From NCBI GenBank assembly GCA_016841875.1, contig JAENYG010000004.1, forward strand, positions 1 to 64,000: a stretch of 64,000 nt of DNA. The letters are read 5' to 3'. This DNA comes from Syntrophomonas sp. (lineage in GTDB: Bacteria > Bacillota > Syntrophomonadia > Syntrophomonadales > Syntrophomonadaceae). Positions within the stretch are counted from its first letter, which is position 1. Each line of letters opens with the position of its first letter. Made by a program: the position numbers and the translations under genes. This document shows positions 54,731 to 63,435 of this stretch, in pieces. Under the pieces are notes generated by a model, which saw only the letters and a list, made by a program, of their open reading frames with translations, was not told the DNA's origin and made no database searches.

Positions 54731-55702
54731 TTATTTCAACTCACTGGTTGAAGCAAAACCAGCACCTATGCGTATTGCCTGGCGTAGTGGATATCCATTG
54801 GATAAACCATAAACAACGCCGGTCAATAAACCGGCCAGTCCATCTTGACCATCGAAGCTCTGGTTGGGTGGAAGAGGATAATCTCCTGCTAATTCTTTAC
54901 TTCTATATATTAATCCACTTCGGCCATCAGTAATGATAAAGTTTTTCACAGACGTTTCGCCCATGGTATCTAATTGTTCTCTATAATACTCCATTCCTGA
55001 CGATTTACCAACTCCTAGAACAAGCGTATTATACCGGGTCAAGAACTCAGGAATAGCCTTGTTTTCATACATGAAACAGTATGTACAAAAATGAGGCATA
55101 TCTTCCTCATCTTTTTTACTGGCCCTTTCTAAAACATCGCTCTGAAAATAGGGATCTACAATCAGCCATTCACTGTTAAAAAGAATCCATTCCCGACTAT
55201 TCAGAACCTGCTTATAGTCAAAAAGTTCAAAGCCCTCCTCTAATCTACTGTCATTATCGATACATATACGACGGCATGTTCTTTTGCGGGAATGACGGTG
55301 AATATGGGAGGTATCAACCTTATTGTCTATTAGTCGATTTATTATCATAGTACCAGGTTCATCATTTCCTATCAGACTAATAATTTTAAGGTTCACACCA
55401 AAACCAGCCAGTATTTCACTGGCTATAATAGGCAGCCCTCCATAGTCTACGTCAATAACATTCTTATCCCCTTGCTGATTAATGTTGATTTGCAAACAGC
55501 TGAGGCCAACTACAACAATCGATGCTTGTTCATTAAACACATAACCTTTACCCAGGATGACTCCCTTTTTCATTAGATTTGAGATATGAACAGCAATCGA
55601 AGACCGGCTTATCCCCAGATGCTGGGCTAACTCATCCTGGGATATTAATGGGTCCTTTTTTAATAGGTCAACAATCTCCCTCTCACGCAAGGTAAGCCTC
55701 AT
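54731..55702 (-). CDS. Winged HTH fused to a PfkB-type sugar kinase
   Basis: 323 residues. The N-terminal HTH (1-60) has LREREIVDLLKKDPLISQDELAQHLGISRSSIAVHI. The remainder is a ribokinase-like fold: VVVGLSCLQINI, DYGGLPIIASEILAGFGVNLKIISLIG, and near the end FDGQDGLAGLLTGVVYGL, where PfkB kinases have the GAGD anion hole. Here it reads DGQD, so the catalytic Asp position may be kept while the Gly pattern is degenerate. It is probably a sugar- or nucleoside-responsive regulator, possibly catalytically weak. It stands between spoIIIE and rodZ. Confidence 0.85.
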   Translation of the reverse strand: MRLTLREREIVDLLKKDPLISQDELAQHLGISRSSIAVHISNLMKKGVILGKGYVFNEQASIVVVGLSCLQININQQGDKNVIDVDYGGLPIIASEILAGFGVNLKIISLIGNDEPGTMIINRLIDNKVDTSHIHRHSRKRTCRRICIDNDSRLEEGFELFDYKQVLNSREWILFNSEWLIVDPYFQSDVLERASKKDEEDMPHFCTYCFMYENKAIPEFLTRYNTLVLGVGKSSGMEYYREQLDTMGETSVKNFIITDGRSGLIYRSKELAGDYPLPPNQSFDGQDGLAGLLTGVVYGLSNGYPLRQAIRIGAGFASTSELK

Positions 55703-55752
55703 TTTTTATCTCCTAAATTATCAATTCATCTAATCAACTGATAATGGGAATT

Positions 55753-58062
55753 TCAAGCAAGTCCATGCCTGCTCTGCAGCATCTCCAGCTGTTCTCTGTT
55801 TATTAGTATTTCGCGGCGCTTATTGTTGTCCAGCTCCGATACTATCCCCCGGTCCTCCATCAGGTCTACCAGCCTGGCCGCCCGAGCATAACCGATCCTA
55901 AGCCTTCTTTGCAGCAGTGATACTGATGCTTTTCTACTATCTACAAATACACTGACAGCATCCCAGAATAGATCATCCCCATAGTCATCATCAACCTGCT
56001 CCAGTGATAACTCCAGATCTTCGATAATCTCCACTTCACTCGAATTCATCGCTTGTTCTCGGATGTAATTAACCGTCTTTTCGATATCCTGATCAGAAAC
56101 GTAAGCTCCCTGAACTCGGAAAGGTTTGGCGACTCCCACTGGCAAGAACAGCATGTCCCCTTTTCCCAAAAGCTTCTCAGCCCCTGAGGTGTCAAGAATA
56201 GTCCTGGAATCTGCATTAGAAGATACGGCAAATGCTATCCGGGATGGTATATTAGCTTTTATCGTACCTGTTACTACGTCTACTGAAGGACGCTGAGTTG
56301 CAACTATTAAATGCATCCCAGCCGCGCGAGCCATCTGAGCCAGGCGACATATGGAGTCCTCAACCTCTACCGGTGCCACCATCATCAAATCCGCCAATTC
56401 GTCAATTATGATGACTATATAAGGCATCTTTTCCTTACTCTCCTGGTTATAGCGTTGAATGTCCCGTACACCCATATCCGCAAACTTCTGGTAGCGTTTT
56501 TCCATCTCGGTGGCCATCCATTTCAAGACCACCGAGGCTTTCTTGGGGTCGGTAACCACCGGGGTCATGAGATGAGGTATCCCATTGTATACTGTCAGTT
56601 CCACCATTTTGGGATCAATAAATACCAGTTTAAGCTCATCGGGAAATGAATTGTAAATCAGACTCATTATTATACAATTCAGGCAAACACTCTTCCCTGA
56701 GCCAGTTGACCCTGCTATCAATAAGTGTGGCATATCATTGAGCCGGGCAGCTATCGTATTTCCACTTATGTCCTCCCCCAGTGCAAAGGCCAGCGGGGTG
56801 TTAAGGCGGCTGAAAACCGCAGAAGAAAGCAGCCTTCTTAATCCTACACTTAGTATCTTGCGATTAGGAACTTCGATACCTACAGCTGACTTACCTGGAA
56901 TAGGAGCCTCTATTCTTATACCTGGTGCTGCCAGGTTGAGCTGCAAATCATCGGTTAAGCTAATAATCTTGCTTATTTTAACGCCGGCTCCGGGCGACAG
57001 TTCATATCTGGTTACCGCAGGCCCACAGCTTACTTGATTGACCTTGACTTTTACCCCAAAACTGGAGAAGGTGTCTTCCAGTACAGCTATACTTTCCTCA
57101 ATGTTTTTCTTGTCAATGGTTCTCTCACTGGTCACATCGCTCAAAATATCCAGGGGTGGTATATGGTATTCTCCACCGCCTTTTCCCTTAGTACCGTCTG
57201 TTTTGCTATTATCACTGGCCAGACGTAAGTCGGAAACCAGTTCCAACACCGGCGCCTTACTGGCCACATTGGTAAACGGCACTGACGTTTCGGCCTGGTT
57301 GACCAGTAAATCTGCCTCATTTAAACCTTCCTGTACTGCATCGATAATAAGTGGTTCTGATCGTCCAGTCCTAACCGGAACATCTTCTTCCTCATATTCA
57401 TAAAACATAATGTTGTTCAGTTTTTCCCATATGCTTTTCATAAGTTGGGAGGCAGCCTTTATTATTTCAGGAATAGGCTGGTCCACTATCATGACCGCCG
57501 AAATCAAGGTGCCGAATATAATCATGATAAGGGTACCGATTCTTCCTATCAGTTTGATAAAAATATAGGCCAGGGCCCCACCCAGGTAACCCCCTCCCAT
57601 CCCTTTAAATCCGGCTTCCCATTCACTTATTCCCTGAGGAATCTGGTAAACACTTATACTCAGTAATATGACCAGACTTAGCAGGCTCATTCCCCACATT
57701 CGTGCTGACCACAGTTTTTTCAAAATACCAGTATGAATAGACCAGAATAATAGAAAGACCGGGATCAAGAATGCACCCTGACTGAAAACTGCGTCAATCC
57801 CCTTTAAATAATAGGTTCCCAGAACGCCTATAAATTGATCGTCATAAGGCAAACCGCGGAATTTATAAATACTGACCCAGGAGAATACAGCCAACATCAG
57901 TAGTACTATTGAAACTACTTCAATATGTAACCCATTCGTCTCTTCCGTCTTTTTGTTTTTGATTATTTTGCTTTTTTTATTACTTCCCGTCTTTTTTTTG
58001 GACGGGGCAGTTTTTTTTAGTGACATATTACGCTCCATAATACGTGATACTATGATTTTCAA
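55753..58062 (-). CDS. spoIIIE: DNA translocase SpoIIIE/FtsK
   Basis: 769 residues. A Lys-rich N-terminus, four membrane segments (about 50-190), a linker, then the motor: AGSTGSGKSVCLNCIIMSLI (Walker A), VIIIDELADLMMV (Walker B), and ATQRPSVDVVTGTIKANIPSRIAF. The C-terminal gamma winged helix (about 705-760) ends with DNNKRREILINREQLE. Pumps the chromosome into the forespore or away from the closing septum. Start codon may be ATG M1 or the later MSLKK codon. Confidence 0.95.
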   Translation of the reverse strand: MKIIVSRIMERNMSLKKTAPSKKKTGSNKKSKIIKNKKTEETNGLHIEVVSIVLLMLAVFSWVSIYKFRGLPYDDQFIGVLGTYYLKGIDAVFSQGAFLIPVFLLFWSIHTGILKKLWSARMWGMSLLSLVILLSISVYQIPQGISEWEAGFKGMGGGYLGGALAYIFIKLIGRIGTLIMIIFGTLISAVMIVDQPIPEIIKAASQLMKSIWEKLNNIMFYEYEEEDVPVRTGRSEPLIIDAVQEGLNEADLLVNQAETSVPFTNVASKAPVLELVSDLRLASDNSKTDGTKGKGGGEYHIPPLDILSDVTSERTIDKKNIEESIAVLEDTFSSFGVKVKVNQVSCGPAVTRYELSPGAGVKISKIISLTDDLQLNLAAPGIRIEAPIPGKSAVGIEVPNRKILSVGLRRLLSSAVFSRLNTPLAFALGEDISGNTIAARLNDMPHLLIAGSTGSGKSVCLNCIIMSLIYNSFPDELKLVFIDPKMVELTVYNGIPHLMTPVVTDPKKASVVLKWMATEMEKRYQKFADMGVRDIQRYNQESKEKMPYIVIIIDELADLMMVAPVEVEDSICRLAQMARAAGMHLIVATQRPSVDVVTGTIKANIPSRIAFAVSSNADSRTILDTSGAEKLLGKGDMLFLPVGVAKPFRVQGAYVSDQDIEKTVNYIREQAMNSSEVEIIEDLELSLEQVDDDYGDDLFWDAVSVFVDSRKASVSLLQRRLRIGYARAARLVDLMEDRGIVSELDNNKRREILINREQLEMLQSRHGLA

Positions 58063-58180
58063 ACTTAATTCACAGGTTGAAACATTGAAATCGATTATAG
58101 TAGCTTATTCCTATTTATTCTCCTGAAATATCGCAAATCCTGCCATTATTTATGGTATTGGTCCAAAATTTAAGCATTTT

Positions 58181-58963
58181 TTAATATATAAAATATGCTC
58201 CAATAGTCAATACCGCGACTACCCAGCAGTAATAAGAAAAAATAGATAATCTGCCCTCTCTAACCAGATTAACTACCACTTTGATCGCCAGGTAACCAAA
58301 AGCAGCTGAAGTGATAAAACCTACCAGATACGGAACTAAACTGGTTGTCGTATATCCATATTCAAAAGCATCTTTTAGCTGAAAAATACCCGCTCCCACA
58401 ATAACCGGTATGGAAAGCAAGAACGAAAACCGGGCTGCAAATTCTCTATCCAGACCTGCCACTAACCCTGCGGCTATAGTGGATCCAGATCTGGAAATAC
58501 CTGGTATTATAGCTAGAGCCTGTATTAACCCAATAAACAGCGCATCTTTATAGGATGTTCCTTCAGAGAGTTTTAAGCCCAGGTATTTGTTAGCCAGAGT
58601 TTCAGAATATTTCAATATCAGTCCAGTAAATATTAAACCTATGCCTACCACCAGGAGGGATTCAAAAGCTTTTTCAATCAGCGGGGCCAATAAATAACCG
58701 GCTAAACCAGCGGGAATAATTCCTACCACCAGCAGATAGGTGATCCTGGAAAAGGGTTTTTTGATTATAGCTACTATATCTTCCCAAAACGCAATAAATA
58801 CAGCCACCAAGGTCCCCAGGTGTACCATCACATCAAAGGTTAACGGGGCCTGCTGTATCCCAAAAATATGTTGAAATATTACTAGATGTCCTGAGCTGCT
58901 CACCGGCAAAAACTCCGTGAGCCCCTGAACGATTCCAAGTATAAAGGCCTGAAAAGTAGTCAA
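58181..58963 (-). CDS. uppP: Undecaprenyl-diphosphatase
   Basis: 260 residues. Membrane enzyme that recycles the lipid carrier of cell-wall synthesis. Signature: [37 protein letters not shown] chose TTG at 58963, placed behind a GGGGAGG site, since the family starts [10 protein letters not shown] longer frame to 59158 overlaps ylzJ. The gene lies between ylzJ and spoIIIE, where Bacillus has none. Confidence 0.95.
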   Translation of the reverse strand: MTTFQAFILGIVQGLTEFLPVSSSGHLVIFQHIFGIQQAPLTFDVMVHLGTLVAVFIAFWEDIVAIIKKPFSRITYLLVVGIIPAGLAGYLLAPLIEKAFESLLVVGIGLIFTGLILKYSETLANKYLGLKLSEGTSYKDALFIGLIQALAIIPGISRSGSTIAAGLVAGLDREFAARFSFLLSIPVIVGAGIFQLKDAFEYGYTTTSLVPYLVGFITSAAFGYLAIKVVVNLVREGRLSIFSYYCWVVAVLTIGAYFIY

Positions 58964-59041
58964 TGCTTCATCCTCCCCTAAAATGCTTGTTAAATTATAG
59001 CATAACCGTATTAAGATTTTCCTCGAAATGCTTAATAAAAA

Positions 59042-59060
59042 AGCACGCCCCAGGCGTGCT
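59042..59060 (-). terminator. Terminator after ylzJ
   Basis: AGCACGCC pairs with GGCGTGCT around 3 bases, followed by TTTTTTATT on the minus strand. Confidence 0.9.
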
Positions 59061-59079
59061 AAGCTGACATTTTTCTTGC

Positions 59080-59295
59080 TTATTTTATATCTTCCAGACC
59101 GATTATACTCCCTGGATAATGCCGTTCGTTCAAATATTCCATAGGATCGGTACTGCAAATATCAACCACCTTCCAGTGGTTATAATCCACCGACTCGGCT
59201 GTTAAATAACCTCCTGAAGGCAGTTTTATCTTAACCTGCTTCTTTTCTTCCTGCTGCTGCAGTAATTCCATGGGGTCAGCAATATATATTATCAC
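59080..59295 (-). CDS. ylzJ: YlzJ-like protein
   Basis: 71 residues. A small protein of sporulation genomes. The core [12 protein letters not shown] near the start and [31 protein letters not shown] match YlzJ. Function unknown. It overlaps the tepA stop by 4 bases, as in Bacillus where the genes are adjacent. Confidence 0.88.
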   Translation of the reverse strand: MIIYIADPMELLQQQEEKKQVKIKLPSGGYLTAESVDYNHWKVVDICSTDPMEYLNERHYPGSIIGLEDIK

Positions 59296-59987
59296 TGCAG
59301 CATTCCCCCCGACTCCTGAATATCTTTGATTTTACTTATCGCCTGCTTCATCCCCCCCACCTCATCAATGAGACCACATTTTACAGCATCTTCTCCCACT
59401 AGAACGGTTCCAATATCGCGAGCTAGATCTCCCGTTCTGAACATGAGTTCCCTGAATTTTTCCGAGCTGATTTTGGAATGTTCCACTACGAAACGCACCA
59501 CCCGATCCTGCATTTTATCCAGATATTCGTAAGTCTGTGGAACCCCGATAACTAACCCAGTTAGTCTTATAGGGTGAATAGTCATCGTAGCCGAAGGAGC
59601 AATAAAAGAGTAATCTGCACTTACGGCAATGGACGAACCTATCGAATGCCCTCCTCCGAGAACGATGGACACGGTAGGCTTAGACAGGCTGGCAATCATT
59701 TCCGAAAGTGCCAGGCCTGCTTCTACGTCTCCTCCTACAGTGTTCAAAACTATTAGCAGCCCTTTTATCTGGGGGTTTTCCTCTACTGCTACTAGCAGCG
59801 GAATAACATGCTCATATTTGGTGGTTTTATTCTGAGGCGGAAGCACCATATGTCCTTCCACCTGCCCGGTAATGGTCAAACAGTGAATGTCGCTTTTAAA
59901 TGGAGGTATCTCTATTTGTCCCAATTCTTTGATATTATTAACCGCCTGTTCCTGATTTTCCGTTTCATGATTTGGCGTTTCCTGCAA
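59292..59987 (-). CDS. tepA: ClpP-like serine protease TepA
   Basis: 231 residues when begun at TTG 59987. Crotonase-fold protease with [47 protein letters not shown], and active-site Ser in [15 protein letters not shown], then [15 protein letters not shown]. In Bacillus TepA acts in protein secretion and degrades small acid-soluble spore proteins on germination. I chose TTG 59987 because GGGAG lies 8 bases upstream. An ATG at 60062 gives a longer N-terminus without a binding site. Confidence 0.92.
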   Translation of the reverse strand: MQETPNHETENQEQAVNNIKELGQIEIPPFKSDIHCLTITGQVEGHMVLPPQNKTTKYEHVIPLLVAVEENPQIKGLLIVLNTVGGDVEAGLALSEMIASLSKPTVSIVLGGGHSIGSSIAVSADYSFIAPSATMTIHPIRLTGLVIGVPQTYEYLDKMQDRVVRFVVEHSKISSEKFRELMFRTGDLARDIGTVLVGEDAVKCGLIDEVGGMKQAISKIKDIQESGGMLQ

Positions 59988-60178
59988 TATTTTTTCTCCC
60001 TTCCTGTTAATCTCTATATTAGATTTTCCCGGTAGAGAAAAAAAATACAGGCGCAACTGCATTTAATCCTGGAATAGATGATTTCCTTCGTTTCGTTAAC
60101 AGTAATTTGCTAATCTCAGCGGCAGATATGTTTTTTGTAATCTTTCCATACGTAAGCAGATAACTTTATCCATTAACT

Positions 60179-61363
60179 TCATTGGCAGTTCTCCTCATTT
60201 ATCAAATCTGAACTCTTAGATGAAGGCTGTTTCCTGGTAATTAGGATTGACACTAATAGAGCCAGTAATAATGAACAGGCCAGGACGATGAATGTCAATC
60301 TTATGCTGTAATCGCCAGTGATTTTGCCCACCAGACTTAAAATAAGCGGAGAGGCAAATTGACCTAGATAGAAGAAAGCACCCACCAATGCAGTAGCACG
60401 TGGTCTGATAGCCTCTGAAGTAATCCGGGTTGTCTGCAAGAAGACTAACGGCATTAAAATGCCGTATCCTAGCCCAAAGCATGCCAGACCGGTAAATAAT
60501 ATTAAGAGGCTGCCGCTGCTGCTGAGCAGGGCAAAACCAGCCCCCAGTAACAGCAAGCCGCAGGGTACAATATACGTTTTTAAGCGGGAATAAATAATTT
60601 GGAACTTGGTGCCAGCCAGGAAAATAAACACGTTAGCCAACCCCAGGCCCAGACCTGCAGTATTGGCACTACCCAGTTGCTGATTTTGTATATACAGAGC
60701 CAAGCTGGTAGGTACTGAGAAAAACACTATCAATAGCCCAAAAGTTAACAGGCCAATATAATAAACAGATTTTGGCATTGTATGCGCTATTGAATCCTCA
60801 GATGAATGAACAGCTTCTTTTGGCCTGGGCAAATAGAAAAGTACTAAGAATAAGGCAGGAAAACCCAGAGCATAGACACTAAATGACCAGCGCCAGCTGA
60901 TAACTGCCAATATACCGGCCAATACATTACCAATGATACCTCCTAAGCTTGATATGGCAGTAGATAATCCCATAGTTTGAACTTGTTCATTGCCGGTATA
61001 ATAATCGGCAATTAAACTGATCGACAGAGGCATTATCAATCCTACTCCTATTCCCATAATAGCTCGCATTATTAACAGTTGGACAAAAGAAACAGCCAGG
61101 CCTGCACCTAACCCCCCCAGCAGGTAAAAAAACAGTCCGCTTATTAAAATCCTGCGTTTGTCCATAAAGGCAACCAGACGGCCTGAAATCAAGCTGCCCA
61201 GGATAATTAACAGACAGGGAAGGGTTAGAACTATTCTAATTCCTTCTACACCTGCTTCAGGAAAAGCCTGGTATATTTCGCCAAGGGCTGGTGCTACTGC
61301 CGCGCCAGACATCACTGTCAGCAGTGAAATAGATAGGATAGCAGCTTTGGTCAATTTTTGCAT
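60179..61363 (-). CDS. MFS transporter, drug efflux type
   Basis: 394 residues with 12 predicted membrane segments. The MFS motif A-like loop GRLVAFMDKRRILISG lies between helices 2 and 3, and LPLSISLIADYYTGNEQVQTMG and GGIIGNVLAGILAVISWRWSF match the DHA family. Substrate unknown. A TetR regulator gene lies directly upstream in the same direction, which suggests drug- or metabolite-induced expression. Confidence 0.9.
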   Translation of the reverse strand: MQKLTKAAILSISLLTVMSGAAVAPALGEIYQAFPEAGVEGIRIVLTLPCLLIILGSLISGRLVAFMDKRRILISGLFFYLLGGLGAGLAVSFVQLLIMRAIMGIGVGLIMPLSISLIADYYTGNEQVQTMGLSTAISSLGGIIGNVLAGILAVISWRWSFSVYALGFPALFLVLFYLPRPKEAVHSSEDSIAHTMPKSVYYIGLLTFGLLIVFFSVPTSLALYIQNQQLGSANTAGLGLGLANVFIFLAGTKFQIIYSRLKTYIVPCGLLLLGAGFALLSSSGSLLILFTGLACFGLGYGILMPLVFLQTTRITSEAIRPRATALVGAFFYLGQFASPLILSLVGKITGDYSIRLTFIVLACSLLLALLVSILITRKQPSSKSSDLINEENCQ

Positions 61364-61478
61364 TATTATTCCTCCTAAGAAAATAGTTTGTTAGAACCTA
61401 TTCCAGAATTTTTTATTAAGCACTTACTAAGTTTAGAGGTTTAAATTAAGACTGCCATAATGAGCAGTCTTAAGGTCT

Positions 61479-62030
61479 TTAAGCCTTTAAGCCTTTAAGA
61501 AATAGATTAACCACGCTATTAATAAATGCATGATCTGAATCAATCTGCCGGTTGCCTGAAAGAATCTGTTCAATGCAAAACATGGAGACCGAGTAAATAA
61601 AAGATTGAGCAGCAATATAGGGATCAATATTCTTAAAAGTACCCTCTGTTATCCTTTGCTGAATATAATCACCCAACAGCCTCTTGATGCCATGTTGATC
61701 TGAACGCGGGAAAAAATGCAACAATTCAGGATTTTCCAGAGCAGCAAATAAAAATAATCTAATCACCAAAGGCTCATTCATATTCTTAAGCAAATGAGCA
61801 GCGGTTGTATAAAATACTGCATAATCATCCTCAAGGGCAGTATATGGGGCGATTTCCGGCTGCAAAGGATGATGAGCCAGGTTTTCCAGTAAAATTGCCT
61901 TATATAGTTCCTCCTTGGATTTAAAATGCTGAAAGATTAAAGTTTCACTGATGCCGGCGGCACTGGCTATTTCCCGGGTACGGGTACCACTAAAACCTTT
62001 TTCGGCAAATAATTTAGTGGCAGCACGCAT
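61479..62030 (-). CDS. TetR-family regulator of the MFS gene
   Basis: At least 183 residues. The HTH is clear: AATKLFAEKGFSGTRTREIASAAGISETLIFQHFKSKEELYKAIL. The C-terminal ligand domain is unassigned. The ATG used here cuts the first helix. Upstream the same frame continues with typical TetR sequence (RLSADERKKQI) back to ATT 62081, which has AAGGG 7 bases before it. No ATG, GTG or TTG is in that stretch. Either translation starts at AUU/AUA or an A is missing from the A6 tract near 62045. Confidence 0.88.
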   Translation of the reverse strand: MRAATKLFAEKGFSGTRTREIASAAGISETLIFQHFKSKEELYKAILLENLAHHPLQPEIAPYTALEDDYAVFYTTAAHLLKNMNEPLVIRLFLFAALENPELLHFFPRSDQHGIKRLLGDYIQQRITEGTFKNIDPYIAAQSFIYSVSMFCIEQILSGNRQIDSDHAFINSVVNLFLKGLKA

Positions 62031-62094
62031 TATTTGCTTTTTTCTTTCATCTGCAGATAAGCGTTCCTTTTTAAACGTAATTATCCCACCCTTA

Positions 62095-62112
62095 TAAGTA
62101 ATTAATTACTTA
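62095..62112 (-). promoter_or_regulatory. Perfect 18-bp palindrome, likely TetR operator
   Basis: TAAGTAATTAATTACTTA is its own complement. It begins where transcription of tetR should start, just after the -10 box. Confidence 0.8.
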
Positions 62113-62117
62113 CTTAT

Positions 62118-62146
62118 ATAATACATCCTATGTAATAATACGACAA
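62118..62146 (-). promoter_or_regulatory. Promoter of tetR
   Basis: TTGTCG (62141-62146), 17 bases, TATTAT (62118-62123) on the minus strand. Confidence 0.65.
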
Positions 62147-62212
62147 GTAAAAAATGTTTTTAATCAGTGATAACTCATCCAGGAAAATGTCATCCCTCTC
62201 AAAACAGATATA

Positions 62213-62346
62213 ATGAGTTGTCATTTGCCGAGAGAAATCTACCCCGATGGCAGAACCGTCTTTGTTTATGACAGTAAAAAGAAAAAAAGAAGCTCACAAT
62301 TGCCGAAGAATTAGCCGGTAAAGTGGAGAATCAATCCCACAATTGA
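62213..62346 (+). pseudogene. Decayed coding fragment
   Basis: One frame from 62213 reads a protein-like stretch (IYPDGRTVFVYD) and, after a one-base shift in an A-rich tract, KLTIAEELAGKVENQSH before a stop. A further shifted stretch reads EAYLSTLIERAF. This looks like a gene broken by frameshifts. The family is not recognised. The rest of 62031-62550 holds the tetR control region and the tepA leader copy. Confidence 0.4.
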
Positions 62347-62373
62347 AGCGTACCTGAGTACGTTGATTGAGCG

Positions 62374-62472
62374 GGCGTTTCCTGCAAAATTTTTTCTCCC
62401 TTCCTGTTATTCTCTATATTAGGTTTTCCCGGTGGAGAAAAAAATACAGGCATAGCGGCATTTCCAGGAATA
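62374..62472 (-). repeat. Partial copy of the tepA leader and first codons
   Basis: About 95 bases here match 59974-60071 in the same orientation with roughly a dozen differences and a one-base change in an A-tract. The copied segment carries the tepA ribosome binding site and TTG start. After the copy the frame ends within 20 codons. Confidence 0.85.
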
Positions 62473-62568
62473 AATAAGTTAATGAATAGTGTATTGAAAG
62501 GACCCTCCTTACAGCGTAAAATAAATTAAAGAAAAACTCTACATTCTAATGTGAATTGGGGTGGAATA

Positions 62569-63396
62569 ATGCTGGAATTACCTGAGGCTGTAAACTTAGC
62601 CAGGCAGATCAATCAAAGCATCGCAGGAAAACGAATTGCAAATGTAATCGCTGCTCAAACCCCACATAAGTTTGCCTGGTATTTTGGCGATCCGCAAAAT
62701 TACCGTCAGCTTCTAATTGGAAAAACTATTGATGAAGCCAGAAGCTATGGGGGCCTATTGGAAATACAAACCGGAACCGCACTTATTTTAATAAGTGACG
62801 GAGTAAGATTAAGATACCTTGGCAAAAACGAAAAGCAGCCTCAGAAACATCAACTTATTATTGAATTTGATGATGGTTCTGCCCTTAGTGCTTCCGTACA
62901 AATGTACGGTGGACTGTGGGTCTTTCCTGAAGGTGAACTGGATGATCCGTATTACCTGATTGCTAAGACAAAACCTTCCCCTCTATCCAGCGCCTTTGAT
63001 AGAGCTTATTTCGACCTTATGATATCATCCGCCGAGGTACAAAAAATGAGTGTCAAAGCATTTCTGGCCACTGAGCAGCGTATACCGGGTTTGGGTAATG
63101 GTGTATTACAGGACATCCTTTACAACGCCCGTATTCATCCAAAAAGGAAAATTCATACTCTATCCAGTATGGAACAAATTGCCCTTTATGAGTCAATCAA
63201 AAACACCCTGGCGGAGATGACTTTCCAGGGGGGCAGGGATACAGAAAAGGATTTATTTGATCAGCCCGGGGGATACCAAACGAAACTTAGCAAAAATACT
63301 AGCGGAAAAAACTGCCCACGATGTGCTGGTACCATCAAAAAAGAAAATTACCTGGGCGGAAGTATTTACCACTGCGACGGATGCCAGAGGGTGTAG
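62569..63396 (+). CDS. Fpg/Nei-like DNA glycosylase homologue without catalytic proline
   Basis: 275 residues. Layout as in formamidopyrimidine-DNA glycosylase: N-terminal beta sandwich, H2TH domain (KAFLATEQRIPGLGNGVLQDILYNARIHPKRK), and zinc finger CPRC...CDGC at the C-terminus. The enzyme normally starts MPELPE with Pro2 as nucleophile and Glu3. Here the start reads MLELPEA, so Pro2 is Leu while Glu3 stays. I chose ATG 62569 after GGGGTGG. A GTG six codons earlier is less likely. Confidence 0.88.
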   Translation: MLELPEAVNLARQINQSIAGKRIANVIAAQTPHKFAWYFGDPQNYRQLLIGKTIDEARSYGGLLEIQTGTALILISDGVRLRYLGKNEKQPQKHQLIIEFDDGSALSASVQMYGGLWVFPEGELDDPYYLIAKTKPSPLSSAFDRAYFDLMISSAEVQKMSVKAFLATEQRIPGLGNGVLQDILYNARIHPKRKIHTLSSMEQIALYESIKNTLAEMTFQGGRDTEKDLFDQPGGYQTKLSKNTSGKNCPRCAGTIKKENYLGGSIYHCDGCQRV

Positions 63397-63435
63397 GTGT
63401 ATGGGCTTTTGTATAAAACGGAGACAGCAACTCCA

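Noticed and set aside
58964-59158. 65-residue N-terminal extension of UppP
   Set aside because: It overlaps the ylzJ end and terminator. The family starts at the TTG with a strong binding site.
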